Shown one piece after another: positions 1-14,300 of a DNA stretch of 60,000 nt (position 1 is the first letter of the stretch; every line of letters starts with the position of its first letter). The translations under genes and the position numbers were made by a program. The DNA is taken from assembly GCF_037975245.1 (NCBI RefSeq), contig NC_092569.1, positions 11,226,501 to 11,286,500 on the forward strand, read 5' to 3'. Under the pieces are notes generated by a model. The model was given only the letters and a program-made list of their open reading frames with translations. It was not told where the DNA came from and did not search any database. The DNA is from Apostichopus japonicus. Taxonomy: Eukaryota; Echinodermata; Holothuroidea; Aspidochirotida; Stichopodidae.

Positions 1-169
1 CTCTGGAATGGTCTGCCCATATCTGTGCGGAGTTCTCCCACTCTCATTCAGTTCAAGTCTTGCTTGAAGACTCATTTTTTTAAGTTGGCTTTTTATTAGG
101 GTTGTACAGCGCTATTGAATACTTCGTAGATTTTAGCGCTTTATAAGTTCATTTATTATTTATTATTAT

Positions 170-175
<6 letters not shown>
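1..175 (+). mobile_element. LINE 3' end (C-terminus of ORF2 plus tail)
   Basis: Positions 1-99 read LWNGLPISVRSSPTLIQFKS then CLKTHFFKLAFY and a stop. This is the 'LWNSLP..IR....L..FK..LKTHLF' C-terminus common to L2/CR1-type non-LTR retrotransposons. It is followed by 'agcgctttataag' and a TATT-rich tail that runs into a TA microsatellite. The element continues upstream of the window. Confidence 0.8.
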
Positions 176-386
<211 letters not shown>

Positions 387-534
387 CAGGATCCCTTATG
401 CCATTCCCCGGTCACTTACCCAAACTATTTTATCAAAATATCTGAAGTTTCATCTGGGGTGCATAGAGGTTAGATCCAGATTAAGGAGAGAGCAGCTCCA
501 AATGACTGTCAGTTATGAATTGTCTATCTTCATT

Positions 535-2083
535 CAGGGACGTAGCCGGGGGGGGGGGGAGCAGGGGGAGCGACCGCTCCCCCCCTTTCAGTGTCGAAAA
601 AATGTTTAAAAACTGTTGTTTTTTAGCATGGTATTTTGTCAGTGCTCTTTTGATCTTGAATACTCGTCAGCTCCGTTAACTCAATTATAATCGTAGTAAC
701 ATTCACGCCTACTGATTCAACTACTTACTTAGTTTGGCAGATGCAATTAGCTAAATTGAGCCTATAGCCTATTACAAGCCTACAGTTGGCCACTGCGTAA
801 TAAAATACATATTGCCTACCTAACCGCACTCTATGGAATGTCACGAACCGTATGCACAACAACGTCAACAACGTTCGTTCTCATCCTTTCTATGATTCGT
901 CCTAAGTTATTGCACGAACAGCATGTTATGAAGCTAAGCTGGCAATCGTACGTGATACGCACTTCCTATAAATAATTATTCCACTGCTAATACACTGCGA
1001 TAACGATATTTGTTTTTAGGCCACTGCATATCTGGCTATATTCCAAAATATGAAAGTTTATATTGTCCATCAGTTAAGTTGGTCAAATGTATTAAAGTCC
1101 AGACATTGGAATAAACAAGAATCATCCTACTTGAAAAATTGTAAAAAAGCACTATGTTTGTCTTTCTGATATATTATGTAAAAGAACATGTAAAAGAATT
1201 CAAACAGGAAACAAAATCTGCTGATAATATGATATCATATGATCAGGGGCGTAGCCAGTATGTAGCACTGTGGGCCCGGGCCTACACTTTTTTTTGGCCA
1301 AGTTATCTTTTTTTAAAAACACCCATATTTCAAATCCATAAGCTTCCTGAACGAGTTTAAGAGTCTAGACAGGAATAACTATTGAAATGAACGTAGCAAG
1401 AATATGGCTTAATTAGGTGACCTAGTCTTCTAATTTAGGCTGTCATTTCTATCGCGTGCCGTTTCATTCAACACTCTACCCGCCGAAAAAGACTATAGGA
1501 TCCGATCTTGTCAGTGTTGTAACATCTAGTTAAGAACCTGTTTACGAAGATAATATTTCAGTTGAGAAAACAATTGAGAAATTCGAATCAGATGGCAATC
1601 GTCGGATAGCTCTCGCCTTCTCTTATTAGGCTAACTTAAACATTTACAGTTGTATCAAAGACAATTACTGGCTATAGTTGTATCTAAGACATTTCTGGCC
1701 TATCTATATATGTAACTACAAGTATCAGCAGTTGAAAAGTAAGACTACTCTGTACATGTACCTTGCTAATTTTAAATACATTATGTATTATTGAATTATG
1801 TACTTAATGTATCTTTATGTATCTTAACTCGTTTGTTTTTTTTTGGTTGAAAAGTGATATTGAATGAGGTGTCTCAAGTTAGGAAGAGGCCATGGAACCA
1901 GCATGAACACTCGGGAAGGACCGTTTCCGGCCATCTGGGGGGTTTGTAAAACCAAAAATTTTCTTGTACGCTCCGCGCCAACCGATGGTGGCGCTCCACT
2001 CAGATAGTCGTGCCTAAATTTTTGAAATCGATATCAATCGCAAAAAGTGCTCCCCCCCTTTCAAATTCCTGGCTACGTCGCTG
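535..2083. mobile_element. Non-autonomous hAT-like element A (1.55 kb)
   Basis: It starts CAGGGACGTAGCC and ends GGCTACGTCGCTG, imperfect terminal inverted repeats. It is flanked by a perfect 8-bp duplication 'tcttcatt' (527-534 and 2084-2091), the hallmark of hAT elements. Poly-G/poly-C tracts lie inside both ends. A second 'CAGGGGCGTAGCC' start at about 1245 suggests a nested or composite element. No transposase reading frame. Carries the shared ~100-bp block at 1908-2009. Confidence 0.88.
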
Positions 2084-2091
2084 TCTTCATT

Positions 2092-4205
2092 TAAACCTTG
2101 CCTAGGTCAATATTGGTAGGCTTGCTATACACACTAGGGCGTAGTCTTGTTAATACCCTAGCCTAGGCCCTAGTGTACCTTTCTTTTTCACGAAGCTATT
2201 TTCCGGTGTCTATTTGCTGTACTGCCCAGAGAACAACGCGGCAACGCGTTTGATTAACACTAGGGGTCTTGCACATTTCTCCCAAGCTATCTTTTTTTCC
2301 CCTTTGATTTTTGGCAGGGAGGAGGACGGCGGGAGGAGGGTCGGTAAAACGAGTTGCGAACCAAATTCCATTGAATGTGTGAGTGTGTTGCCATCCATCG
2401 GGATCTGACAAAAACAAATCCTGTCATGGAGAATTAAATCAACCTATAGTTTTCTTTTTCGAGTAACCTCAGCAAAGCAAATATGAATGCAGTACTCAAA
2501 CTTTTTGCTGAATGCTTCAGGTAGCTTTAATAAAATGCTCCGAATGGTACATGTGGATTTATCAACTAGTAACAATTATTGATATTAACCCTCGCTGTCC
2601 TGGTTTCATGAACATGGGAGGAAAGGTTTGTGTTAATGTGTTGTTGATAAGTGGCATATATTTTCTAGACAGGAACAGGCTATCTCGTGGTTTCATCATC
2701 TCAGCTGTTATAACAAATAGGAGGTTGTTAGTCTTACATCTCCCAGAGCAGACGAACAATATGGCTTGTATATTCTGACTTTACCTTGAGACCTTACCAT
2801 GCGAGAGTACAGCTGTAAACTCCATAACTGTTGGATATGCTGTCTAATTGCTGAGTAATTTATCACTCATTATCAAGACTAATTGAACACCGTTTTACCA
2901 TAACATGAAAACTGAAAGTACAAAACAAAGACAGACATTCTGAAAGAAGCTATGTGAAACTGTGGAGATATCTAGGGTTTCTTTGTTGTATTCAAAAGTG
3001 ATTAAGTACGGTCCAATAACCATGTATAAATGCTAACATGACAGACATATCTTAAAGTGCAAAATGCACAAGATGATAGTCTTTTGAAAGTCATCAAATT
3101 ACATACACTCAAATGGCTGTTCTAACTAATGTTTCTGTTATGAACTGATAACACATCCCCTCTCCCCCTCCCATCCCCTCTAGTAGCATGCATTAACAAC
3201 TGGCAGTAAAATTAAAATTTGACATTCAACCTTCTCCAATAGCCCTCATCACAACAACTTGCATATTGTTCAATAATCACTTCCATGTTCATAATTGGGA
3301 AGATTACATTTAGCATGCTTCCATCTTAGACACAAAGATACCCTGTTCCCATTTCCACTTTATAAACACTACTGGCCATGTATACTAATACACTAATATA
3401 CATTTCCATGTTCATAGTTGGGAAGATCACATTAAGCATGCCTACAACTGGAAACAAGGTTACCCTGTCCCCACTTCTTCTTAATAAACACTACTGGCCA
3501 TGTATAATAAAACACTAATAGACACTTCAGTGTTCATAATTAATTTAAAGTTTTGACTTGAATCTTGGTATCCATATTTTCATTTCCACTTCCTCCAATG
3601 ACATATTTTTAATGTGCATAATGTAAAACATACATTCTGAGGAAAGATATTATCAAATGATTACATACATTTCAATTGCTTTTCAACCTATTGTTTGCTG
3701 TTATGAACTGATAATACTGCCACCTCGCCCCCACCACCCCAGTCTACTTGCATTCTTTAATAACTTACAGTAAACATGAAGATATAACATTAAACCACTT
3801 GAGTACCCTTCATCACATCAATCAACTTGTCAATGCACTGTTAAATATGAAAATAGTAAAAACATCAAGAAGTAGTAAAAGTGAAATTAAAGTCCAACAC
3901 ATTTCATCTAGCATTCATGAACAACTTACAGTAAAAATTGAGATATATATGTAAAAGTACTGTTCAATATGAAAGTAATAGTAATAACAACAAGTAGTAG
4001 AAAATTTAAATGAAAAGGAGGAAACAGGAGAAAAAAACTGAAACATTGTAAAGATTCAGTGTATAACTGGCTATTTACATCAGCTGGACCAGGGTACATG
4101 GTTTTGTTACCTTTCAATGTTCCTGTCCAGCATTTGACTCCCCACTGTTCCTTTTACCACAATTGGAGGACATAAAAAATAAATAAATTGAACTCAAAAT
4201 TACCT
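2092..4205. other. Gene 3' flank with decayed local duplications
   Basis: No coding region recognised. A ~130-bp segment containing 'actactggccatgtata' is tandemly duplicated (about 3285-3405 and 3407-3530). A looser pair containing 'gttatgaactgataa' lies near 3140 and 3695. Confidence 0.5.
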
Positions 4206-4211
4206 TTTATT
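4206..4211 (-). promoter_or_regulatory. Candidate polyadenylation signal AATAAA
   Basis: First AATAAA found on the minus strand downstream of the stop codon, about 540 nt away. Its position is plausible for a 3' UTR end, but the region is AT-rich and no transcript evidence is available. Confidence 0.3.
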
Positions 4212-4748
4212 TTGTGGTAAGATTTCCAATGTCATGACATATTTCAATCATGCAAATGAAGAAACATTCGTCAAATTTGTCTCTACATATTTGTAGCCCA
4301 TTTTAGCCATTTGCATAACTGTCTTTACACTAAATATTAATTAATCGCATTTACATTTTGTTTACTTTGCAAGCCAAGTTTGTAAGGCTATCAGTTGGAC
4401 ATTGTAAGAATAATCATATATATTACATGTTTACATCTAACAACAAAACATGTAAGTTGAATTATTAGAAAGTTATTCAAAAGTATTAAATGGACTTGGA
4501 TATTGAGCTGATCAGATGTTCATCATTTCAATACTGACGTGGACTACTCATTACTGAAACATCTAGATTCCACAATCTAATCACTTAATTTCAGGTTTAT
4601 GAGTACAAAATTCTGGTTAATGAATAGTCACTGAATTATTCTATTTTGATAAACCACTACATAGCATTATCAATGAATAAAATAATGGTCAAAACTGATC
4701 TAATCTTATAATATAGTTTATAGAGTCTTCATTTAATCCAGCTCCATC

Positions 4749-4823
4749 TTAGAAGACAACAGCATATTCTTCTGGATTGTTAAAATGATCTCTAAGAAGC
4801 TCATAACACAGAAGGTATTCATC
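4749..4823 (-). CDS. Terminal exon: end of PTP D2 and stop codon
   Basis: 75-nt exon: DEYLLCYELLRDHFNNPEEY then AVVF and TAA. It joins in frame to 'QTQ' upstream, giving the canonical 'QT.DEY.FCY' end of a second phosphatase domain. The acceptor is 'cattcccag'. The intron upstream is about 3.8 kb. Confidence 0.93.
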   Translation of the reverse strand, partial: DEYLLCYELLRDHFNNPEEYAVVF

Positions 4824-7800
4824 CTGGGAATGAAAGGAAAATGGACAACTTACATAAAAACATATACTTAAGGTGGAATGCCTCAATATGCCTACACAGC
4901 CACATTTACTCTAAAGGTCTGTATTGACCTCATTATGTGAACTCATTTTCAACCTTAGCTACAGACGAAGCAGTCAAAGCAATACCTTTAATGATTTTCA
5001 TTATCATGTCATATTCAGGGGTATATAACTAAGGATGATTATGGTCACATTTAGCCCAATCAATCAATAAAATTAAAATTGTCATACTTATTGGGATACA
5101 TATATTCATATAAAACATGTTATATATATATATATATATATATAACCCTAAAGTGTACAGTACCAGGACACCGTCAAAAAACCCACCTTGGATGGACTTT
5201 CCATTTAAAGCCACATATAAGTCTTAATGCAAATGCGTCGTTAAGGATAAATTCACCGCAGACTGGAGGGATTGATAGCAGTGCATGGAACTTGGATCGC
5301 ATCTTTTATGCAACTCACTGACAGATATATCAGAAAAGCGATAGTAACTGTGTCTTCTTTACGTACTTCAAACAATTTTTAGTATGATAGAGGGACACTT
5401 GCATATGTCCCCCTATTCACAGTTAAGAGTACAGTACATATGTTCACATAATGTGTGCATTTATACAACTCTCCGATCGGTATACGGTTTAAGTGTGTGT
5501 GTGTCATTCATTCATTGCATGTCATAGGAAAGAATCTTATATAAAAAAGTTGACTGCATTATCGGCAATTTTAAGCAATAAATGTGCTCAAAATATAACC
5601 AGCTAATGTAGAACTTTCAATTGTCAGTATACACATTTTAGTAGATTATAACAACACTATTTTCCAATGTTACGGTGTGACAAAAACCCAAATTATGGTA
5701 AAGATTTCTTGATTAGAGTTCGACCTATTAAATGATAATCAGCTTTACCGAGTACCGATTAGTTTCTGTGACAATCGGGCCGATGCCTATTACCTATAGT
5801 GGATAAGCAGTTTTATTTTAATATTTCATTGAAAAAGATAACACAATCCCGAACGTTTGCTTCCAAGTTTTGCCATATGCAAGGGAAACCTTCCGATGGA
5901 ACGTTGTTTAAACGATCATACACAGTAAGTCAATGGCGCTTCTCCATTGACATTACTACAGGTGGGAAAACCACACACTAAAGTCCCATTGACGTTTTCG
6001 CTGGAAATCAGACATGCTTATCAGTTCGGTAAGTTTAATTACTGCAAAGGTGATATTTTAGCAGGTATAGTACATTAGGTCAGGGGAAAAAAGTTGCTAC
6101 GGGTTTTTCGCAAAAATATGCGTAAGAATGTTTGCCTAATCAGTGATTAGTAATCACAAATGGTAATGCAGTAGAACTACCGAGGACTGTCGCCTAACAT
6201 TTCTAGGGAATTTTAGGAGTATTTGGCGCCTTGATTGCATAATTTTATGGCATTTGTAGAAAATTGGGCGTATTTTCAAACTAAACAGTTATTAAGCTCA
6301 ACAGTTCTCTAGCCAGACTAGCCTAATGTGCGTAGAACTCACAATGAACAAAGCATAACGTCACTCTCACTTTCCAGTTTTCACCTACGGTGAAATGGCC
6401 AAAGTGTTTTAAAAGTATATTGATTTGGTTTTACATTTACTCAAAACAATTAATCTTTCATATCAATCGTTAATATTAAACCTGATAACAGGAGGTTTCG
6501 TTAGATGCAAGAAGCGAAGTGAAAAAAAAAATAATAACGTCGTCCCTCTAAGCTTATCGCGAGTATACTGTATGATGTTAACTGCTAAAACTGGATAGTA
6601 TATCGAACAGCATTAGTACAAACTCGCGTGAGGGACTTGCGATACCGCTTCACGGTAGATTAGCGCACCTTCCCCGGCTATGAATAGCGCTGAATCGAAC
6701 TTCTCCCGTTGTAGTTGTGGAGAATCAAAAGCGCGTAAAATACAATCCTTGATGTGGAACTTAATAATCGGTTCCAAATAATCGGTAGCGCAATGGATTT
6801 TGCCGATGCCGGTTACTGATTGTCTGATAATCGGCCCGATGCCGATTATCTAACCTATTATCGGTCGAACACTATTCTTGATCAGAAAATGCTGTCAATG
6901 TATAATTAGCAAAAGTTAGTCTTTTACGAAGTTCTAGTCTTAGCAGTCTGTTTGTAGTGTTCATGGCACACTTCTACCTCTCTTATCTGTGTAGCTTTAA
7001 CCTCAAACATAGCTTGCTCAGATTTTTCCACCGAGGAAAACCTAATTAGCTTGGTCTTTTACAAAGCCAGTATACTTCAGGCATACTGTGGTCACCACAT
7101 GACATTAAATTAGGGTACAAGTTGCATTATAAGAGGCATTCTTTTGTTGGTGGGGGGGGGGGTGGGGGTGTGGGCGGCTGTATTTATGGGTGTGAAGGTT
7201 TTTTTGCCACGGATTTTATTCAGTAAACTCTTGGCTCTATTGTTGAACCACTAGTGTGCATAGGGAGTAAAATGTTGGGGTTGTGTGAGTGGAGGTGGGG
7301 GGCAGACTTGTGACTATCTTGACGGATATGGCTTTAATCCATTTGGCTAGATGGAAGATCCATGTCTAGCATATTCAATGACATTGGTCAGCAATTCATC
7401 AATCATCCATCCTTTCCCTCCCCCATCACAGCCTATGTTCCCTAAGCCTTTTTCAATGTTACCAGAAACACAATACATATGATCACATTTTGCACAAATT
7501 GTGATTGGTAATCAGCCAGCTGCACAGGGAACTGAGGTCTACTTTATACTATTACTAATTCTAGGCTAGTCAATAAAGCATTTGGTAAACGAATTAATAT
7601 CTAGCAATTGCAAGAAAGTATTACGGTATTACCTAGGCTTCCAAAGTCAATCTCGACGGCTCTCATTTTGATAGTGCAACATGGATACCGCGCCGATTCG
7701 CGAACAAAAGTTAGGTTTACCGTTCTTGCTTGCATACAGTGTGAAAACTTGCGGCCATACGGACAACACGTTTACCTGTACACACGTCCATATGAGCTCT

Positions 7801-8308
7801 ACATTACACTAAGCGACATTGCGCGGTGATGACGTCACAAGGTTTGTATACCAAAAGAAACTGCGTCAATATGAACATGGATATCAGTATATGTATCACC
7901 GAAAGGGATAGGGATCGAAATTGTGACTTTCAAGGTCACAGTTCCATTGGTCAGTTTTACCAGCATTAAAAGAGCATCGATAGTAAAACATATACCGATA
8001 GGACGATAAAATAAACGAGATATATCTTGATGGGTCCCTAGTAGCTAAATTTTGCACAGGTCACATATACTACTACAAAATTTGCCAAGCTATAAATATC
8101 CATTCAGATGTATAATCGTCCAATCAAAATAAAGGGGTGTAGAGGGCAGCATCCACGATCAATGGGTACTAATTACCTGTACACCGAAGCCCTCATAACA
8201 GAATGAACATACCCTTAAACATTAGGGGAACACGAAAATGTTCCCCTAACGTTACTGTCCCTCTAAGGTAGCAATTTTCAATATGCAATGGGCACCTAAT
8301 GTGCACTT

Positions 8309-8399
<91 letters not shown>

Positions 8400-11300
8400 G
8401 AGTATATCAATATACCTTAACGTTGTCACAAACTATGTCACATATAATGAGATACACATGTATGTATAAATATGTCACATACATTTATGATGGAGTACAC
8501 CAATATACCTATTCTAGCAAAGTTACAATTTAAGGTAATCTGGATCTACAATACAGATAACTTTAATTCACTAATTCCCCCCCCCCCCCCCATTCACAGC
8601 AGGTTTAACAGTAGCATATGTCAGCAGGTAGATTCAGTTAAGTGACAATCAATCATCAAACCTGTGTCTGGACTGCCTTAGGACATTGCTTCCGTAGTTT
8701 ATTCAAAGTTTGAAATACATCAACAGCGTCCTCTTTTTCAATTCTCTCTAGTTCAGAGATTACTGTGACATAGACAGCACTCAAACCAACTCCATTACTG
8801 AGAGAAGAGAAGGGAAAGACAGACAGTTGATCAATTATCATGGAATTAATTTGTTAATTAGATCAACACCATAATGTGTTTATGAACTACAGCTGAACCA
8901 GAGCATTTAGTTATGATGTACTTGATGAATTCTCTGAGGGTCTTACAATGATTCAGTTTAATAGACTATGATACATGAATGCAATGTACCAAAGCTGGAC
9001 CAGTGCCCTTAGTTCTGGTGTACTTGATGAATTCTCTGAGGGTTTTACAATGATTCAGTTTAATAGACTATGATACATACATGCAATGTACCAAAGCTGG
9101 ACCAGTGCATTTAGTTCTGATATATTTGATGAATTCTCTGAGGGTCTTACAATGATTCAGTTTAATAGACTATGATACATACATGCAATGTACCAAAGCT
9201 GGACCAGTGCCCTTAGTTCTGGTGTACTTGATGAATTCTCTGAGGGTCTTACAATGATTCAGTTTAATAGACTATGATACATACATGCAATGTACCAAAG
9301 CTGGACCAGTGCCCTTAGTTCTGGTGTACTTGATGAATTCTCTGAGGGTTTTACAATGATTCAGTTTAATAGACTATGATACATACATGCAATGTACCAA
9401 AGCTGGACCAGTGCATTTAGTTCTGATATATTTGATGAATTCTCTGAGGGTCTTACAATGATTCAGTTTAATGCAGACTATGATACATACATGCAATGTA
9501 CCAAAGCTGGACCAGTGCCCTTAGTTCTGGTGTACTTGATGGATTCTCTGAGGGTTTTACAATGATTCAGTTTAAGAGACTATGATACATACATGCAATG
9601 TACCAAAGCTGGACCAGTGCCCTTAGTTCTGGTGTACTTGATGAATTCTCTGAGGGTTTTACAATGATTCAGTTTAATAGACTATGTAACATACATGCAA
9701 TGTACCAAAGCTGGACCAGTGCATTTAGTTCTGATATATTTGATGAATTCTCTGAGGGTCTTACAATGATTCAGTTTAATAGACTATGATACATACATGC
9801 AGTGTACCAAAGCTGGACCAGTGCCTTTAGTTCTGCTGTATTTGATGAATTCTCTGAGTTTATGCACATCAGGTTTACTTCCAGGACATCCATGGAAGGA
9901 GAAATGATCCACCAAAAGGGATTTCTGAAACATTAAACATAAGTGTATGCATTTGTTTATTAAATGCAAAAATGAAGTTTGTAGTTCAAAGTTTGCAGAA
10001 GTCGAGCAAGATATTATATTTATTGCAATGGGTTAATTCATCTGTGATAACTTATAGTGAAAGGTATTAGCCCATTCCCACACATAGAGAAATGTAACAG
10101 AAGTACCTATAAAATCAACCAAAGCAAATTGACTGAAAAATTATGACCAAATTTGAAGGACTAAGTTTAGTTAGTTTCAAAGTTTTCATTTAGTTGTTCA
10201 GATTAATGTAAAGATAATCATACAGCTGGTTCCTATGAAGTGAATAAGTCGTAATAAAGAAAGAATTTTATGTGAAGGTATTCTGTGGCTACAAAATACG
10301 CAAAATATAACATGATGTTGACACACAACAGGACATGATTACTATATAAACTGATTATATACCTGAGATCTTTTATGTTTGACTTCAAACTGTCTCCTAG
10401 TGAAAACATCACTTTCTTCAATCTTCTTACAGATAACAGTCATGAGACCATTAGAAGCGGCTGCATTGTGGCCATTAGGCCAATAAACAGTTAGAGACTG
10501 TAAAATAGAAAGGAGAGAAATTATTAAACTACTCATTCAATATAAAGGAAATAGTAACACTATTAAAAAACACAGCTCCCCGGGAAACGCTTCTCTCACA
10601 CAGCATGTAGTGTCACCCCATCGTTATTACTTACCATTAATTTGTAGCATTTTATTTCAGTTTAAATGATTTTAATAAACTATGACATATTTTAAAGCCA
10701 AGTGAGTACTCCTTATGTTAATAGTAACAAATGTTTAAAAAGTAAGTCCTATGATAAGGTCTTTTACATATACTTCCAAAAGATACAAAATTGTTGTCAT
10801 TAACCGCTATAGATTCCACATTTCATAACATTCCCTTCTAATGTAGCAGCAGGTGAATGGATTTGTCTATCACAGTACATACAGTGGTAAGCACCTCAAG
10901 TAATGAAGCAAAGTTAACAATTAAAATAGTTTCATGTCTTCCTGAAGAAATTCAAGTAATAATTTGAAAATATAGCTTCCTTGACCATGTGCAATGATAA
11001 GAAAGGTTCTCAAATACTCACTTCTGAAAAAAAAAGAAAAAAACATTATTACTTACTTATTTGCAAAAACATGCTAGGATAATAATATTTTTAGTCATAG
11101 AGTATATATTTCTATTAGCTGTTATTTAATACACAATTTGAAAAAGCTGTGTTTGGTTTTGAATTCTATCAAACAAACCGCAATACAGCAATATTCAATG
11201 TAGAACAAACCTTACTACTTTGTTAAATAAATCAACAATTTAAGGATTTAGAAAATGATTTAAATGTCACGAATGACTATGACATTGTAAACTATGTTTG

Positions 11301-14300
11301 GAGAAGAGCAGAAATGTTTTCAACTGTTTACTAAGTTACTTTAGATGATTGGTGACCAAAGTGGTTAGAGATGCAATTTTTGCCAAAGGTTTCTTCCCCT
11401 CTCTATCTTTCTCAGACACAATCCATTAAACATCAAGTAAGTTGTAAGATTAAATAAATATCAAATAAGGCATTTATAACTCAAAAACTAATTGTGAGTT
11501 AGTGTTAACAAATATGAAATCAGCAGATTTCACACATGCAAGATAAAACAGTTTCTTTTCAGTTACGAAGACAATTCTGTCTGTGCATTTTCTTTGTGAT
11601 TAAAGTAATGAGCATGTAAGTTCTTGTATTCAAATAAATGTAATTCACATGAGCTTTAGTGTAGCAAGATAAACATTTAGGATACCACATTAATACCATA
11701 TAATTATTCTCTGCATATGCTGTACAAGTTATTGTAAATCAGGTGGTGCTAATGCAACTCTTGATTACCACTCAAAAGTTATGCAACCTTCAAACACTTA
11801 CCTGTGCAAACATTTATCTTATTAGACACCTACCTCATCAGATTCATCTATCGTGTTCAACATCAAAATGCAGTTACAGTCATAGTCAAAGACCAGTCTC
11901 CAAAAATCTTCTACGGTTGAGGCTAAAGGTGATTGGGTCAGTATAAACCCCCTCTGTGAAATGTCCTGAAAATATGTATATGTAACTGCCATCACTAGTT
12001 AGAGCAATCTGGGACATACATTTCACAAATCTTAGTAATGCAATGAATGAAAGATGGCTTGGTATCGACATGTTTATTTTTCTTCCACTCTTTTTCTTTC
12101 TCAGACACTATCCCTTAAACATCAAGTAAGTTGTACGAAATAAATGAATATCAAATAAGACATCCACATCTTGGAGGAGATGCTTTCAATAATTCTTTCT
12201 GACACATATACCAAAATGTTTCCGCAAACAAACACAAAAATCAATTGCTGTTAGATTAGATACAAAGTAATTGGAGACCAGACAGGTACATGAACACAAA
12301 CCTTGGCAAAAGTAGCATTGATGTAATCAGTGGAACCAAATAAGTTGCTAGGGGATTTCAAGGCTGGTCTGAATTTGTCCACTGTAAAAGAGTAATATAG
12401 AAATTTCAATAATGTAAATAACCTACCATCAGTAAGTTAATTGGGGTGACAATTTTATTGAACCATGTTACAAACATATGTAAATAACCTACCATCAGTA
12501 ACTAAATTGGGGTGACAATTTATTGAATCATGTTACAAAAATATGTTTTGTTACATAAGTAAACCTTAATGCTCACCTGGAAGAAGATCAGGGAACCGAT
12601 TCTTATGATTATTCTCAGATGAATTTCCTGCTAGGGTTGCCAAGTCCTCCTGATGTTTGGCAGTGTCTTGCAATATCTAAACAAATTCATGCAATATTTC
12701 GTTTTAGATTCATTTTGACAAGCTCATCATGTAATATTGCCTACTTTTCTAATTGAAAACCAAATTACTGGTACATTAATACATCATAAAATAGTACACC
12801 ACTAAGTAATACACCATAGATTAATACACCATTTGGTAATACAACATATTTAGTATTACACTTAAAACAATCTATTGTTAATCATCATTCAGTAATACAC
12901 CTACCTGGAATTCCTTCTTGCATTTCTCCTTCATTGCTGAGAGGTCAAGTTTCTTGAGTTGATCACATGACATCTGAGAGTCTGGAGACAACATGGCTTC
13001 CAACAAAGCATCAAAGATGAACAGATACTGGAGCTAACATTGAAAAGAAGCAAATTGACCTTATCTAATGTAAGGAATTCTAGAGACTAGTTGTCCTCCT
13101 ACAAACTGATTCAGTATTTCCTGATCATCAATTCTTACATGTGACACAATTATATCATAAATACTAGTAATGGATATACCAGTAGCACCAACACTATAAC
13201 TCTATGTATAAAATATACTTACTTTTGTCAGTACCATGTTCACCCTGTCTTTTCTCATTCCTTCTATGACATCAAACACACTGACTTCCTTCTTGGTTTT
13301 AATGACATCCATCAGATCATAGAGACCAATGAATACACCAGTAGCACCAACACCATTACTTGAAAAAGGAAAATGACAAATAAACAATTAATAAATGTTT
13401 CAATAATTGAAATTTATTGTCTTCAAGGAACTTTATAGGAAACTAAACCACCTCAATGAGAACATCCTGAATGAGTCTGTATTAAATAGTTAAATGAGGA
13501 ATGTGAAATGTTCCGGAATTTAACATTCTGTCTCCACTCTGTGTGTTCTTACCTGCAATGGACCAGCAAATGTTTGCCTCCGTTCTGATGATTCTTGATC
13601 TGTTTGATGACAGAGATTAGGTCAGCAGGCTTGGAAGGAACACCTCCATACTTCCAGCACTGAATCTCATACTGTCTTACAGAAGTAAGGACTTTCTCAT
13701 TACCCTGATGTAACAATGCAATAAATAACACACAAATGAAGCAGCAATTAGTCAACATTGTATTTCATGATTCTGAACAGATCTACTGTAAACAACACAG
13801 CCATGTGGGATGGCAACAAATACAATCTTAATTCATTCACTGTAAAATATTCTTCTTTCATTCTCTTCATCATCATGAGAAGGACAGGAAGTAATAATTT
13901 AGGTCAGTCAATTAATCAACCAAATATGTAAATCAGATAGAAATAACACCTCTGATACTGTAGATGGTGCTCCTCTACAACACAAGTAACACAAGTTACA
14001 CAAGTACACTATTATGATGTAATTTAGTCAAACTGTTTGATTATCTCATAATGGGAACATTAATTTAAAGAAATTGTAAAATGATACACATTTGCTTCCT
14101 CCTTAAGTGCCTTTTATTAACTAGTTGTACCCTATACAGGGCAATCTATAACACCAGAGACATTTGCCATTCATTTTCTGAAGGTGTGCATTCTGAGAGC
14201 TGTTTGACTGCATCGGCAGGACTGACATTTTTGCCTATACAGGTGTATTTAATAAAATCAGAGCAAATGTATAGGTAAGTAATAGTCCTACATCGAAAAC

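Larger units (their letters stand above)
4824..8661. other. Intron before the terminal exon
   Basis: Contains a short TA microsatellite (5119-5143), the hAT-like element at 5714-6874, G-rich tracts near 7150, a long TA microsatellite (about 8311-8397) and a 14-base C run near 8577. No exon seen. Confidence 0.7.
9925..12576. other. D2 introns
   Basis: The spaces between the D2 exons hold AT-rich sequence without recognised elements. A short stretch including 'cagacacaatccattaaacatcaagtaagttg' type sequence occurs twice (about 11414 and 12103), and a ~60-bp block with 'aaataacctaccatcagtaa' is repeated in tandem near 12417 and 12481. Confidence 0.5.

Noticed and set aside
9598-9789. Plus-strand 63-residue repeat protein
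   Set aside because: Antisense of the 102-bp exon-derived array; the meaningful frame is on the minus strand.
8885-9796. CRISPR-like array (regular repeats)
   Set aside because: Units are contiguous without variable spacers, the host is eukaryotic, and the unit derives from an exon. The other tandem arrays in the window fail for the same reason.
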